A stretch of DNA of 14,143 nt from JBOFOR01 sp051659545. GTDB taxonomy: Bacteria; Bacillota; Clostridia; Peptostreptococcales; Peptostreptococcaceae. Below the pieces are notes generated by a model, which was not told the DNA's origin, ran no database searches, and was given only the letters and a program-made list of their open reading frames with translations. Position 1 is the first letter of the stretch, and the number at the start of each line of letters is the position of its first letter. Location of the stretch: contig NZ_JBOFOR010000003.1 in the NCBI RefSeq assembly GCF_051659545.1, positions 1 to 14,143 on the forward strand, given 5' to 3'. Positions 7,355-14,012 of the stretch are shown here, in pieces. The translations under genes and the position numbers were made by a program.

Positions 7355-8815
7355 TTGAAATCTATAAAAAATAAAATGCTTTTAGGGATTTTACTAATAA
7401 ATTCTATAATACTAATAGGTATAGGTATTTTTAGAATCACCTTTGAAGATTTTTATATAAAGCATACAGGAGAGGATTTAAACGAATTCGGAGCTGAGGT
7501 ATTAAATTTAATTAATATTAACGATGAGGAAGGTTTATCTGAGCATGTATCTAGGGTTGGAGAAAGTGAAAATATTACTGTAGATATTTACGATGAAGAA
7601 GAGTTTTTAATATACAGTAATAGTTATACCCCTGTACTAAAAAATAACAATAATATGATGAAAAATGGAAAAATACAAAAGAAAAATAGATGTTATATTA
7701 CAGAAGAGTACAAAATAGATAAAAAGTTAAACGCATATAGTATAAAAGATAATATGCAAGGAATAGAGTTTTTAGCTACTATAAACGATAATGGAGTATA
7801 TTCGATAGTGAGTAAAACGCCAATAAGTTCTATAAAAAATAGTGTAGAAAAAGCATCAAATTTTTTACTTGTTATATTTATTCCAATAATAATCCTTAGT
7901 ATAGTAATGGCGATATGGTTTTCTAAAAGATTTACAAGACCTATAATACAACTAACTGATGTTAGTAATAAAATTTCTAATTTAGAATTTGATGAGAGGG
8001 TAAATTTAAACACAAATGATGAAATAGAAGAACTAGGAAATAGTATAAATACATTATCCTCAAAAATTAAAACAACTATGGATGACTTAAAGGATAAAAA
8101 TAAACAATTAGAAATTATGATTGATAATAAGACTAAAGAAGAAAAACTTAAAAGGGAATTTGTATCGAGTGTTTCTCATGAATTAAAAACACCAATAACA
8201 GTAATAAACGGATATGCAGAAGGTCTTAGAAGTAATATTTTAGACAATGAAGAAGATAAAAACTACTACATAGATGTAATTTGTGAAGAAAGTGAAAAGA
8301 TGGGAGTAATGGTAAATGATTTACTAGATTTATATAAACTAGAATCTAACACTTTTAAAATCAAAAAAGAAAAGGTGAATTTAGAAGATTTAATTAAAAA
8401 AATAGTAAAAAAATATGAGTTAATATTAAATAATAGGGAAATAAAAATAAATTTAAAATTAGAAGAAGCTTATGTATTAGGAGATAAAATTAGATTAGAG
8501 CAAGTAGTAAATAATTTATTGGATAATGCTATAAATCATACTACAAAAGAAAAAATAATAGATATAAATATTGTATTTGCTAAAGAAAATGTAATTTTAA
8601 CTATATACAATACTGGAGAGAATATACCTGAAAAAGATTTAGATAAAATATGGTATTCTTTTGTAAGATTGGACAAAGCTAGAAGCAGGGCAGAAAACAG
8701 AGTAGGTTTAGGTCTTGCTATTGTAAGGGAAATAGTAACTCTTCACAATGGAGAATATTTGGCTCAAAATAGAGTAAAGGGAGTAGAGTTCCTAATTAAA
8801 TTTAAAAAAATATAA
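7355..8815 (+). CDS. Membrane sensor histidine kinase
   Basis: A 486-residue kinase partner of the preceding regulator. Membrane segment 1 is at residues 9-26 and segment 2 at 170-189, enclosing an extracytoplasmic sensor region of about 140 residues with no recognised fold. A HAMP domain (about 190-240) includes TRPIIQL. The phosphorylated histidine is H275 in SVSHELKTPI. The ATPase domain has an N-box near 383-393 (VVNNLLDNAINHT), a G1 box reduced to NTGENIP, and G2 as VGLGLAIVREIV. I chose the TTG at 7355, 8 nt after GGAGG (7342-7346). An upstream in-frame TTG at 7328 would overlap the regulator and lacks a ribosome site. The signal sensed is unknown, but the next gene makes an exported protein, suggesting envelope or extracellular sensing. 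Confidence 0.93.
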   Translation: MKSIKNKMLLGILLINSIILIGIGIFRITFEDFYIKHTGEDLNEFGAEVLNLININDEEGLSEHVSRVGESENITVDIYDEEEFLIYSNSYTPVLKNNNNMMKNGKIQKKNRCYITEEYKIDKKLNAYSIKDNMQGIEFLATINDNGVYSIVSKTPISSIKNSVEKASNFLLVIFIPIIILSIVMAIWFSKRFTRPIIQLTDVSNKISNLEFDERVNLNTNDEIEELGNSINTLSSKIKTTMDDLKDKNKQLEIMIDNKTKEEKLKREFVSSVSHELKTPITVINGYAEGLRSNILDNEEDKNYYIDVICEESEKMGVMVNDLLDLYKLESNTFKIKKEKVNLEDLIKKIVKKYELILNNREIKINLKLEEAYVLGDKIRLEQVVNNLLDNAINHTTKEKIIDINIVFAKENVILTIYNTGENIPEKDLDKIWYSFVRLDKARSRAENRVGLGLAIVREIVTLHNGEYLAQNRVKGVEFLIKFKKI

Positions 8816-8828
8816 ATTATTTTTTGTT

Positions 8829-8861
8829 TGTGACATTGGTGTGACATTTCAATCCTATAAT
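8829..8861 (+). promoter_or_regulatory. Promoter with OmpR-type direct repeats for exported protein
   Basis: Two exact copies of TGTGACATT (8829-8837 and 8840-8848) are spaced 11 bp start to start, the spacing expected for tandem binding of an OmpR/PhoB-type regulator on one face of the helix. They cover the -35 zone of a perfect -10, TATAAT (8856-8861). The sequence at the -35 place (ACATTG, 8833-8838) is poor, as in activator-dependent promoters. The response regulator encoded at 6676 is the obvious candidate to bind here. Confidence 0.7.
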
Positions 8862-8890
8862 AAAGATAAATAAAATTTAGGAGGTAAACT

Positions 8891-9388
8891 ATGAGAAGAA
8901 CAGCAATAGCTTTAAGCATAATCTCTATGCTAGGAGTAGGATCATTTACAGTAATATCTAATGCAAGTGACCAAGGATTAAGTCCTCAACCTGCAATTAA
9001 TGAGAATACTGTAGCTACTAATACTACATATACAAATCCAACAAATAACGGTAATTGTAAAAGAGGAATGAGTTTAACGCAAGAACAAAAAACTCTTATA
9101 GAAAAAGGCTATAATGAACTTACACAAGTAGAAAAAGAAACTTTAGGAAAATACCGTAGCTTAGGAAAAGGAAATTTAAGTGACACACAGTTAAAAGAAT
9201 TATATACAATAGAAGATAAAGTTAACAAATATATGGACGAAAATTTTAAAGCTATAGTAAAAGAAAGAAGAGAAAATAGAGAATTACGCAAAGAACAAAG
9301 AAACAATGGAAACTGTCAAAATGGTCAAGGGACACAAAATAATCAAGGTAAAGGAAATGGACAAGGGAAGGGTTCTTGCCAATTATAA
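8891..9388 (+). CDS. Small exported protein with three cysteines, unknown function
   Basis: A 165-residue precursor. The N-terminus RRTAIALSIISMLGVGSF is a signal peptide with likely cleavage after A25 (SNA). The mature part has a Ser/Thr/Asn-rich spacer, then a helical charged segment (about 60-135) beginning LTQEQKTLIEKGYNEL, then an Asn/Gln/Gly/Lys-rich tail. Cysteines C56 and C142 sit in identical NGNC contexts and C163 is two residues from the end. The helical part recalls small clostridial secreted proteins of the DUF2680 kind found beside two-component systems, but the match is only an impression. AGGAGG (8879-8884) lies 6 nt before the ATG. It is probably the main target of the upstream two-component system, perhaps an envelope stress or metal-binding factor; function not established. 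Confidence 0.75.
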   Translation: MRRTAIALSIISMLGVGSFTVISNASDQGLSPQPAINENTVATNTTYTNPTNNGNCKRGMSLTQEQKTLIEKGYNELTQVEKETLGKYRSLGKGNLSDTQLKELYTIEDKVNKYMDENFKAIVKERRENRELRKEQRNNGNCQNGQGTQNNQGKGNGQGKGSCQL

Positions 9389-9396
9389 TATATAAC

Positions 9397-9440
9397 AAGA
9401 GTAGCATACTTAACAACTGTTAAATGCTACTCTTAATTTT
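9397..9440. terminator. Bidirectional terminator between convergent genes
   Basis: AAGAGTAGCAT (9397-9407) and ATGCTACTCTT (9424-9434) form a perfect 11-bp stem, with an inner TTAAC/GTTAA extension. It lies between the stop codons of the exported-protein gene and the convergent Crp/Fnr gene. The flanking T-tracts are short on both sides. Confidence 0.75.
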
Positions 9441-9454
9441 GAGTAAATTAATTA

Positions 9455-10129
9455 TTATACTTTAGAAATAGCGTTAAGTTTATCAAAATCTAATATAGTT
9501 ATTTTACCTCTATTAGAAGTTAAAATATCTTTGTTTTTAAAATTAGTAAGCATTCTACTTACGACTTCTCTGCTAGTACCTACCTCTTGAGCAATTTTTT
9601 CTTGTGTTAAATATAAAAATTTAGAGTTGTTTGCATTTTCTGACGTTTGAAGCAAGTATTTAGCAATTCGAGTATCTATACTTTCAAAAGCTACCTCTTC
9701 TAAAACACCTACTACATCGTTAAATTTGGTATAAAGGTTGCTAAAGATATACTTCTGGAAGTCTAAAGTATTGTAAATATACTTATTAAATATATTGCTA
9801 GGAATAAATGCAATTGTAGTAGGCTCTATAACTTCTGCAAAGGCAGGGTAAGACTCGTCGCTCAGCATACAGGACATAGATAAATAGCAAGTATCCCCAG
9901 AAGATAACTTATACAAAGTAACTTCACGACCTTTATCTGATAACTTATAAACTCTAATAGCCCCCTTCATTATTAGAGAGAATCCTAAGCAAGAAGAGCC
10001 TTCATGTATTAAAGTATAATCTGTTTCAAAATTTTTTATTATTAATGATGAACTTATTAGTTCTTTTGTATCTTTATCTAAATCTTTAAAAAATGGATAT
10101 ATATTAATCAAATCATTCCAAACATTCAT
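9455..10129 (-). CDS. Crp/Fnr-family transcription regulator, probable sulfur or redox sensor
   Basis: A 224-residue regulator with an N-terminal cyclic-nucleotide-binding-like beta-roll (about 12-130), dimerisation helix and C-terminal helix-turn-helix (about 172-200: LTQEKIAQEVGTSREVVSRML). It lacks the N-terminal cysteine cluster of Fnr, so it is not a classical iron-sulfur oxygen sensor. The sensor domain has three cysteines: C47, and C81 and C87 in GDTCYLSMSCML, a C-x5-C arrangement I recall as typical of one Crp/Fnr subgroup. It is divergent from the four-domain sulfur-transfer gene. On the minus strand AAGGAG lies 8 nt before the ATG. The likely targets are the GTGA(T/C)AAAGTCAC sites at 10263 and 13149. 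Persulfide or redox sensing is an inference from the neighbours. Confidence 0.88.
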   Translation of the reverse strand: MNVWNDLINIYPFFKDLDKDTKELISSSLIIKNFETDYTLIHEGSSCLGFSLIMKGAIRVYKLSDKGREVTLYKLSSGDTCYLSMSCMLSDESYPAFAEVIEPTTIAFIPSNIFNKYIYNTLDFQKYIFSNLYTKFNDVVGVLEEVAFESIDTRIAKYLLQTSENANNSKFLYLTQEKIAQEVGTSREVVSRMLTNFKNKDILTSNRGKITILDFDKLNAISKV

Positions 10130-10162
10130 AATTATTTCTCCTTATAACAAAATCTAATTTTA

Positions 10163-10191
10163 AGTATATTATTATATGAATTTATACTCAA
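10163..10191 (-). promoter_or_regulatory. Promoter of Crp/Fnr gene
   Basis: On the minus strand TTGAGT (10186-10191) and TATACT (10163-10168) are separated by exactly 17 nt. Both hexamers are close to the vegetative consensus. The -10 lies 33 nt before the start codon. Confidence 0.7.
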
Positions 10192-10203
10192 TTAATATAA
10201 TTG

Positions 10204-10219
10204 TACCAAAATTATGGTA
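10204..10219. promoter_or_regulatory. Palindrome TACCA-N6-TGGTA, possible operator
   Basis: TACCA (10204-10208) and TGGTA (10215-10219) form a perfect 5-bp inverted repeat with a 6-nt AT-rich centre, just upstream of the regulator promoter (centre about -55 from its predicted start). The size fits a dimeric regulator, but the half-site differs from the GTGA type nearby, so the protein that binds is unknown. Confidence 0.4.
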
Positions 10220-10261
10220 TTTATATAAGAGAAATGACTGAAACTCTTTAACATTCACTTA

Positions 10262-10303
10262 TGTGATAAAGTCACAGAATTAAAAGTTAAAATTATGTAT
10301 AAT
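10262..10303 (+). promoter_or_regulatory. Crp/Fnr-like operator and -10 of four-domain sulfur gene
   Basis: TGTGA (10262-10266) and TCACA (10272-10276) form an inverted repeat with a 5-nt centre, close to Crp/Fnr-type sites. A perfect -10, TATAAT (10298-10303), preceded by TG, starts 29 bp after the operator centre (10269), with no good -35. This places the operator at about -41, the class II activation position. A further half-site, TTCAC, lies at 10255-10259. The transcript would have a leader of about 105 nt. Confidence 0.65.
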
Positions 10304-10414
10304 AAAAGTATATTAAATAATTAAAAATTACTAAAACAAAATTATTAATAAACATAGATAAATAACTAAAATAGAATTTTAAATATATAAAAGGTGGAGA
10401 AGGAGAGATAAATC

Positions 10415-12910
10415 ATGGCTAAAAAAATAGTTATTGTAGGTGGAGTTGCAGGGGGAGCATCAACTGCTGCAAGACTGAGAAGATTAGATGAAAATGCAGA
10501 GATAATAATGTTTGAAAAAGGAGAATATATATCTTTTGCAAACTGTGGACTTCCTTATTATATAGGTGGAATTATAAATGAAAGAGAAAAACTAATAGTT
10601 CAAAGTGTAGAAGCTATGAGTTCAAAGTTTAATTTAGATATAAGAAACTTAAGTGAAGTTGTAAAAGTAGATAAAAAAGCTAAAGTAGTAACTGTAAAAA
10701 ATCATAGAACTAGTGAAACTTACGAGGAAAACTACGACACATTAATTTTATCACCAGGAGCAAATCCTTTAAAACCACCAATACCGGGTATAAATGAATG
10801 TGATAATTTATTTACATTAAGAAATATACCTGATACTGATAAAATCAAGGAATACGTTGACACTAACAAGCCAAAGCATGCAGTAGTAATAGGTGGAGGT
10901 TTTATAGGTCTTGAAATGGCAGAAAATCTTCATGATAAAGGTATAAAACTTACTCTAGTAGAAGCTAGTGAACAAGTAATGGCACCACTTGATATAGAAA
11001 TGGCAAGTGTAATTCATGACCATTTAATAGATAAAGGTGTAGAGTTAATATTAAAAGATGGAGTAAATAGTTTTGCCAATAATGGAAAAAAAGTAATACT
11101 ATCTAGTGGAAAAGAAATAAATACAGATATGATAATACTTTCAATAGGAGTAAAACCAGAAACTACTATAGCAAAAGATGCAGGAATAAAGATTAATGAA
11201 AGAGGGGCTATAGTAGTCGATGAATATATGAGAACTTCAGATGAAAGTGTATATGCATTAGGTGATGCTGTAGAAATAATTGATTTCGTAAACAAAAAGC
11301 CTACAATGATACCACTTGCTTGGCCTGCGAATAGACAAGGTAGAATAGTAGCTAATAATATATGTGGTAGACCTGAAAAATATAAAGGAACATTAGGTTC
11401 ATCAGTAGCTAAAGTATTTGACTATACAGTAGCAACAACAGGGAACAATGAAAAAATATTAAAAAGACTAGAAGTAGATTATAAAGTAATTCATATACAT
11501 CCAGGTTCTCATGCAGGATATTATCCAGGTTCATTCCCTATAGCTATGAAAATGATTTTTGATCCTGTTACAGGTAAAATCTTTGGAGCGCAAGCTGTAG
11601 GAATAGATGGAGCAGAAAAACGTATAGATGTAATAGCAACAGCTATAAAAGGAAATCTTACAGTATTTGATCTACAAGATGTAGAAACTTGCTATGCACC
11701 ACCATACAATTCAGCTAAAGACCCAGTAAATATGTTAGGATATTATGCTTCTAATATAATAGAAGAGATGGTAGACACTGTTCAGTGGCATGAAGTTGAT
11801 GAAATAGTTAAAAATGGTGGGATAATAATAGATGTAAGAGAAGAATTTGAATTAGTTACAGGAGGAATGCCAGGAACAATCCATATACCTCTTGGACAAT
11901 TAAGAAATAGATTAGAAGAGATACCAAAAGATAAGAAAATATACACTACTTGCCAAGTGGGACTTAGAGGCTACGTTGCTTGTAGAATACTTTCTCAAAA
12001 TGGCATAAAATGCACAAATATAGATGGAGGAATAAAGACTTATCAATTTGTAAAAAGAGCAGAGGTAAGTATTGATAAACAAAATAAAAATAATAGTACT
12101 GACTTAAATATAAAGAGTGGGGAAGATAATATGAGATTTGAAGATTTAGATATTAATAATATAGATGTTCATGTAAGTCTTGATGCTTGTGGCTTACAGT
12201 GCCCAGGACCGATAAGAAGAGTATTTGAAGAAATAAATAAAATGGAGGAAGGGCAAGTATTAGAAGTAAAAGCAAGTGATCCAGGATTTGCAAAAGATAT
12301 AGCTGCTTGGTGTGAAAAGACAGGAAATACTTTAGTAAAAGCGGAATTTGATAAATCTCAAAAAGCCTTTGTAGCAGTAATAAGAAAAGGGAGTAATAAT
12401 GTATTAGCTAACCCAAGTTGTTCAATAACTCAAAATGACAAAAATGGAGCTACTATGGTAGTATTTAGTGGAGATTTAGATAAAGCAATAGCATCATTTA
12501 TAATAGCAACAGGAGCAGCATCTATGGGTAAAGAAGTAACTATGTTCTTTACATTCTGGGGACTTAACATATTAAAGAGCAAAGATAGACCAAACGTAGA
12601 AAAAGACACTATGGAAAAAATGTTTGACTTCATGTTACCAAATCATGCTGGTAAACTACCATTATCTCAAATGAACATGGGTGGAATGGGACCTGTAATG
12701 ATAAAACAAATAATGGAAAAACACAATGTTGATAGCTTAGAAACTCTGATGAAAAATGCAATAGACATGGGAGTAAAAGTAGTAGCATGTGCTATGAGTA
12801 TGGATTTGATGGGAATAAAAGCAGATGAGTTTATTGATGGAGTTGAAATTGGTGGAGTTGCTTCATATCTAGCTGCAACTGAAGATTCTGGATTAAACTT
12901 ATTTATATAA
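10415..12910 (+). CDS. CoA-disulfide reductase/rhodanese/TusA/DsrE-like four-domain fusion
   Basis: An 831-residue cytoplasmic protein with four domains. Residues 1 to about 450 are an FAD/NAD(P)H disulfide reductase with GGVAGGASTAAR (9-20), active cysteine C44 in SFANCGLPYY, and a second nucleotide motif VVIGGGFIGLE; this is the CoA-disulfide or CoA-persulfide reductase type. About 460-555 is a rhodanese domain, with C513 in CQVGLRG. About 583-660 is a TusA domain with C592 and C596 in CGLQCPGP. About 675-831 is a DsrE-like domain with C792 in ACAMSMDLMG. A persulfide could pass between these cysteines. AGGAG (10401-10405) is 9 nt before the ATG. The linker near 555-580 is low in complexity and holds an internal ATG (12131) behind GGGGAAG, which looks like a former gene boundary. 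Exact substrates are not shown by sequence. Confidence 0.92.
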   Translation: MAKKIVIVGGVAGGASTAARLRRLDENAEIIMFEKGEYISFANCGLPYYIGGIINEREKLIVQSVEAMSSKFNLDIRNLSEVVKVDKKAKVVTVKNHRTSETYEENYDTLILSPGANPLKPPIPGINECDNLFTLRNIPDTDKIKEYVDTNKPKHAVVIGGGFIGLEMAENLHDKGIKLTLVEASEQVMAPLDIEMASVIHDHLIDKGVELILKDGVNSFANNGKKVILSSGKEINTDMIILSIGVKPETTIAKDAGIKINERGAIVVDEYMRTSDESVYALGDAVEIIDFVNKKPTMIPLAWPANRQGRIVANNICGRPEKYKGTLGSSVAKVFDYTVATTGNNEKILKRLEVDYKVIHIHPGSHAGYYPGSFPIAMKMIFDPVTGKIFGAQAVGIDGAEKRIDVIATAIKGNLTVFDLQDVETCYAPPYNSAKDPVNMLGYYASNIIEEMVDTVQWHEVDEIVKNGGIIIDVREEFELVTGGMPGTIHIPLGQLRNRLEEIPKDKKIYTTCQVGLRGYVACRILSQNGIKCTNIDGGIKTYQFVKRAEVSIDKQNKNNSTDLNIKSGEDNMRFEDLDINNIDVHVSLDACGLQCPGPIRRVFEEINKMEEGQVLEVKASDPGFAKDIAAWCEKTGNTLVKAEFDKSQKAFVAVIRKGSNNVLANPSCSITQNDKNGATMVVFSGDLDKAIASFIIATGAASMGKEVTMFFTFWGLNILKSKDRPNVEKDTMEKMFDFMLPNHAGKLPLSQMNMGGMGPVMIKQIMEKHNVDSLETLMKNAIDMGVKVVACAMSMDLMGIKADEFIDGVEIGGVASYLAATEDSGLNLFI
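12119..12133 (+). promoter_or_regulatory. Internal ribosome site and ATG inside fusion gene
   Basis: GGGGAAG (12119-12125) is followed after 5 nt by an in-frame ATG (12131-12133, residue 573). It stands exactly at the junction of rhodanese and TusA domains, in a linker rich in Lys, Asn and Asp. Initiation here would give a separate TusA-DsrE protein of 259 residues. Confidence 0.4.
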
Positions 12911-12926
12911 TATAAAATTATTTAAG

Positions 12927-12967
12927 AGGGGAGAATAGTCATATAGATTATTTTCCCTTCATTTTTT
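12927..12967 (+). terminator. Terminator of four-domain fusion gene
   Basis: AGGGGAGAATAGTC (12927-12940) pairs with GATTATTTTCCCTT (12946-12959) over 14 bp, three of them G-T, with a 5-nt loop. TTTTTT (12962-12967) follows. Confidence 0.88.
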
Positions 12968-13007
12968 ACGCTTAAGGATATTATATTATCTCAAAAACTA
13001 TGGATAA

Positions 13008-13026
13008 GTTGCTATATTTAAGCAAC
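13008..13026. repeat. Small inverted repeat GTTGCT/AGCAAC
   Basis: GTTGCT (13008-13013) and AGCAAC (13021-13026) form a 6-bp stem with a 7-nt loop. AGCAAC appears again at 13061-13066, at the edge of the structured block that follows. No T-tract follows, so it is not a terminator. Confidence 0.6.
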
Positions 13027-13060
13027 ATCAACATACTTAGTGAAAGTAAAAAAAAATTTT

Positions 13061-13163
13061 AGCAACGTGCAGAGCCGTTGGCGATATGAAGTGTTTCGCC
13101 GACAGGTCGCTCAAGCGAAGCGAATTTTCACGAATAAATTTTGTTTTAGTGACAAAGTCACGG
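13061..13163. repeat. GC-richer structured intergenic element, possible dispersed repeat or RNA
   Basis: This block is clearly richer in GC than its AT-rich surroundings and contains nested stems. GTTGGCGA (13077-13084) pairs with TCGCCGAC (13096-13103, one G-T pair). TCGC (13107-13110) pairs with GCGA (13115-13118). GTGAC (13149-13153) pairs with GTCAC (13157-13161). A 30-codon open frame (13086-13178) exists but has no ribosome site. It may be a dispersed intergenic repeat or a small RNA; I have only an unverified impression of having seen similar blocks in clostridial genomes. The rest of the 12911-13246 gap is AT-rich and holds the upstream terminator and the downstream promoter. Confidence 0.5.
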
Positions 13164-13189
13164 AAAAAAATAAAATAATATAGTATTAT
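13149..13189 (+). promoter_or_regulatory. Crp/Fnr-like operator and -10 of C_GCAxxG_C_C/rhodanese operon
   Basis: GTGAC-AAA-GTCAC (13149-13161) is a perfect 5-bp palindrome matching the site upstream of the four-domain gene at 12 of 13 positions (GTGATAAAGTCAC at 10263-10275). TATTAT (13184-13189) begins 29 bp after its centre (13155), the same distance as at the other promoter. It also forms the right edge of the structured block at 13061-13163, so it could simply be part of that element. Confidence 0.55.
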
Positions 13190-13246
13190 ATAAATATAGA
13201 AAATAAAAAAATAATAGCAGATAGTTTAAGAAAGGACAATATAAAT

Positions 13247-13606
13247 ATGACTAGACCATCAGAATATCATAAACAAGGATACACATGTGCAGAAGCACTA
13301 ATCAAATCTTATAATGAAGAACATAATACAAATATACCAGTAGCATTAGGTAGTGGTATGGGTGTTGGGATGACAGTAGGAAGCTTATGTGGAGCAGTGA
13401 ATGCGGCAGTAGTGGTAGCTGGATATATAAAAGGAAGAGAAAGCAATAGTGAAGCTAACCAAGCTAGAAATTATTCAAGAGAAATAATGACTAGAGTTAG
13501 GGATAAGTTTAATACAGAGATATGTGCTGATTTAAAAAGAAATAAAGTAAGCTGTTCAGAAATAATAGATTTTTCTTATGAAGCTTTAGATGATGTTTTA
13601 AAATAA
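13247..13606 (+). CDS. C_GCAxxG_C_C-family redox-active protein
   Basis: A 119-residue cytoplasmic protein of the four-cysteine redox family. The cysteines are C14 in YTCAEA, C48 in SLCGAVNAA, C93 in EICADL and C103 in VSCSEI, with a Gly-rich segment GSGMGVGMTVGSLCGAV before and around the second. Spacing and the CGAV context match the family as I know it; the usual Gly after CGAxx is Ala here. No signal peptide is seen. Members occur in anaerobes and are assumed to be redox or metal proteins, but no reaction is established. AGGA (13233-13236) lies 10 nt before the ATG. A rhodanese gene follows after 20 nt, and the promoter carries the same operator as the four-domain sulfur gene, so a role in persulfide handling is inferred. 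Confidence 0.82.
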   Translation: MTRPSEYHKQGYTCAEALIKSYNEEHNTNIPVALGSGMGVGMTVGSLCGAVNAAVVVAGYIKGRESNSEANQARNYSREIMTRVRDKFNTEICADLKRNKVSCSEIIDFSYEALDDVLK

Positions 13607-13626
13607 TTAAATTTGGAGGAGTAGAA

Positions 13627-13965
13627 ATGGGATTTTTATCTAGCTTATTTGGAAACAAACAATACACTGATATAAATGGCAATGAATTACAGAAAATGAT
13701 TAAGGAGAACAAAGCACTTTTAATACTAGATGTAAGAACTGTAGATGAATTTAGAAGTGGCCATATACCAAATGCTAAAAATATACCAGTTCAAGAACTA
13801 AATTCAAAAGTAAATACATTAGAGGTATATAAAGATAAAGAAATAGTAGTTTATTGTGCATCAGGAGGTAGAAGTGCAAGTGCGGCTAATATTTTAGCTA
13901 AAAATGGATTTAATAAGATATATAACTTAGGTGGAATATCTAACTATAAAGGAAAACTTAAATAA
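13627..13965 (+). CDS. Single-domain rhodanese sulfurtransferase
   Basis: A 112-residue rhodanese. Conserved features are LLILDVRTVDEFRSGHIPNAKNIP in two parts (the DVR and GHIPNA motifs), active-site C77 in YCASGGRSA, and the closing block YNLGGISNYKG. The six-residue loop after the cysteine is of the small rhodanese type that carries persulfide to partner proteins. The short N-terminal extension MGFLSSLFGNK is mildly amphipathic and might touch the membrane, but it is not a signal peptide. GGAGG (13615-13619) lies 7 nt before the ATG, 20 nt after the previous gene, so the two form an operon. It could be a donor or acceptor for the four-domain fusion. Confidence 0.93.
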   Translation: MGFLSSLFGNKQYTDINGNELQKMIKENKALLILDVRTVDEFRSGHIPNAKNIPVQELNSKVNTLEVYKDKEIVVYCASGGRSASAANILAKNGFNKIYNLGGISNYKGKLK

Positions 13966-13977
13966 ATTTATGCATAT

Positions 13978-14012
13978 AAAAAACTTACCATAAATTAAAT
14001 GGTAAGTTTTTT
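13978..14012 (+). terminator. Terminator after rhodanese operon
   Basis: AAAAAACTTACCAT (13978-13991) and ATGGTAAGTTTTTT (13999-14012) form a perfect 14-bp inverted repeat with a 7-nt loop. The T-tract ends exactly where the putative intron begins. Confidence 0.92.

Noticed and set aside
8829..8848. TGTGACATT repeats as Crp/Fnr sites
   Set aside because: They are direct, not inverted, repeats at an 11-bp period, which fits an OmpR-type regulator.
13086..13178. A 30-codon ORF in the structured intergenic block
   Set aside because: No ribosome site is present, and the base pairing explains the sequence better than coding does.
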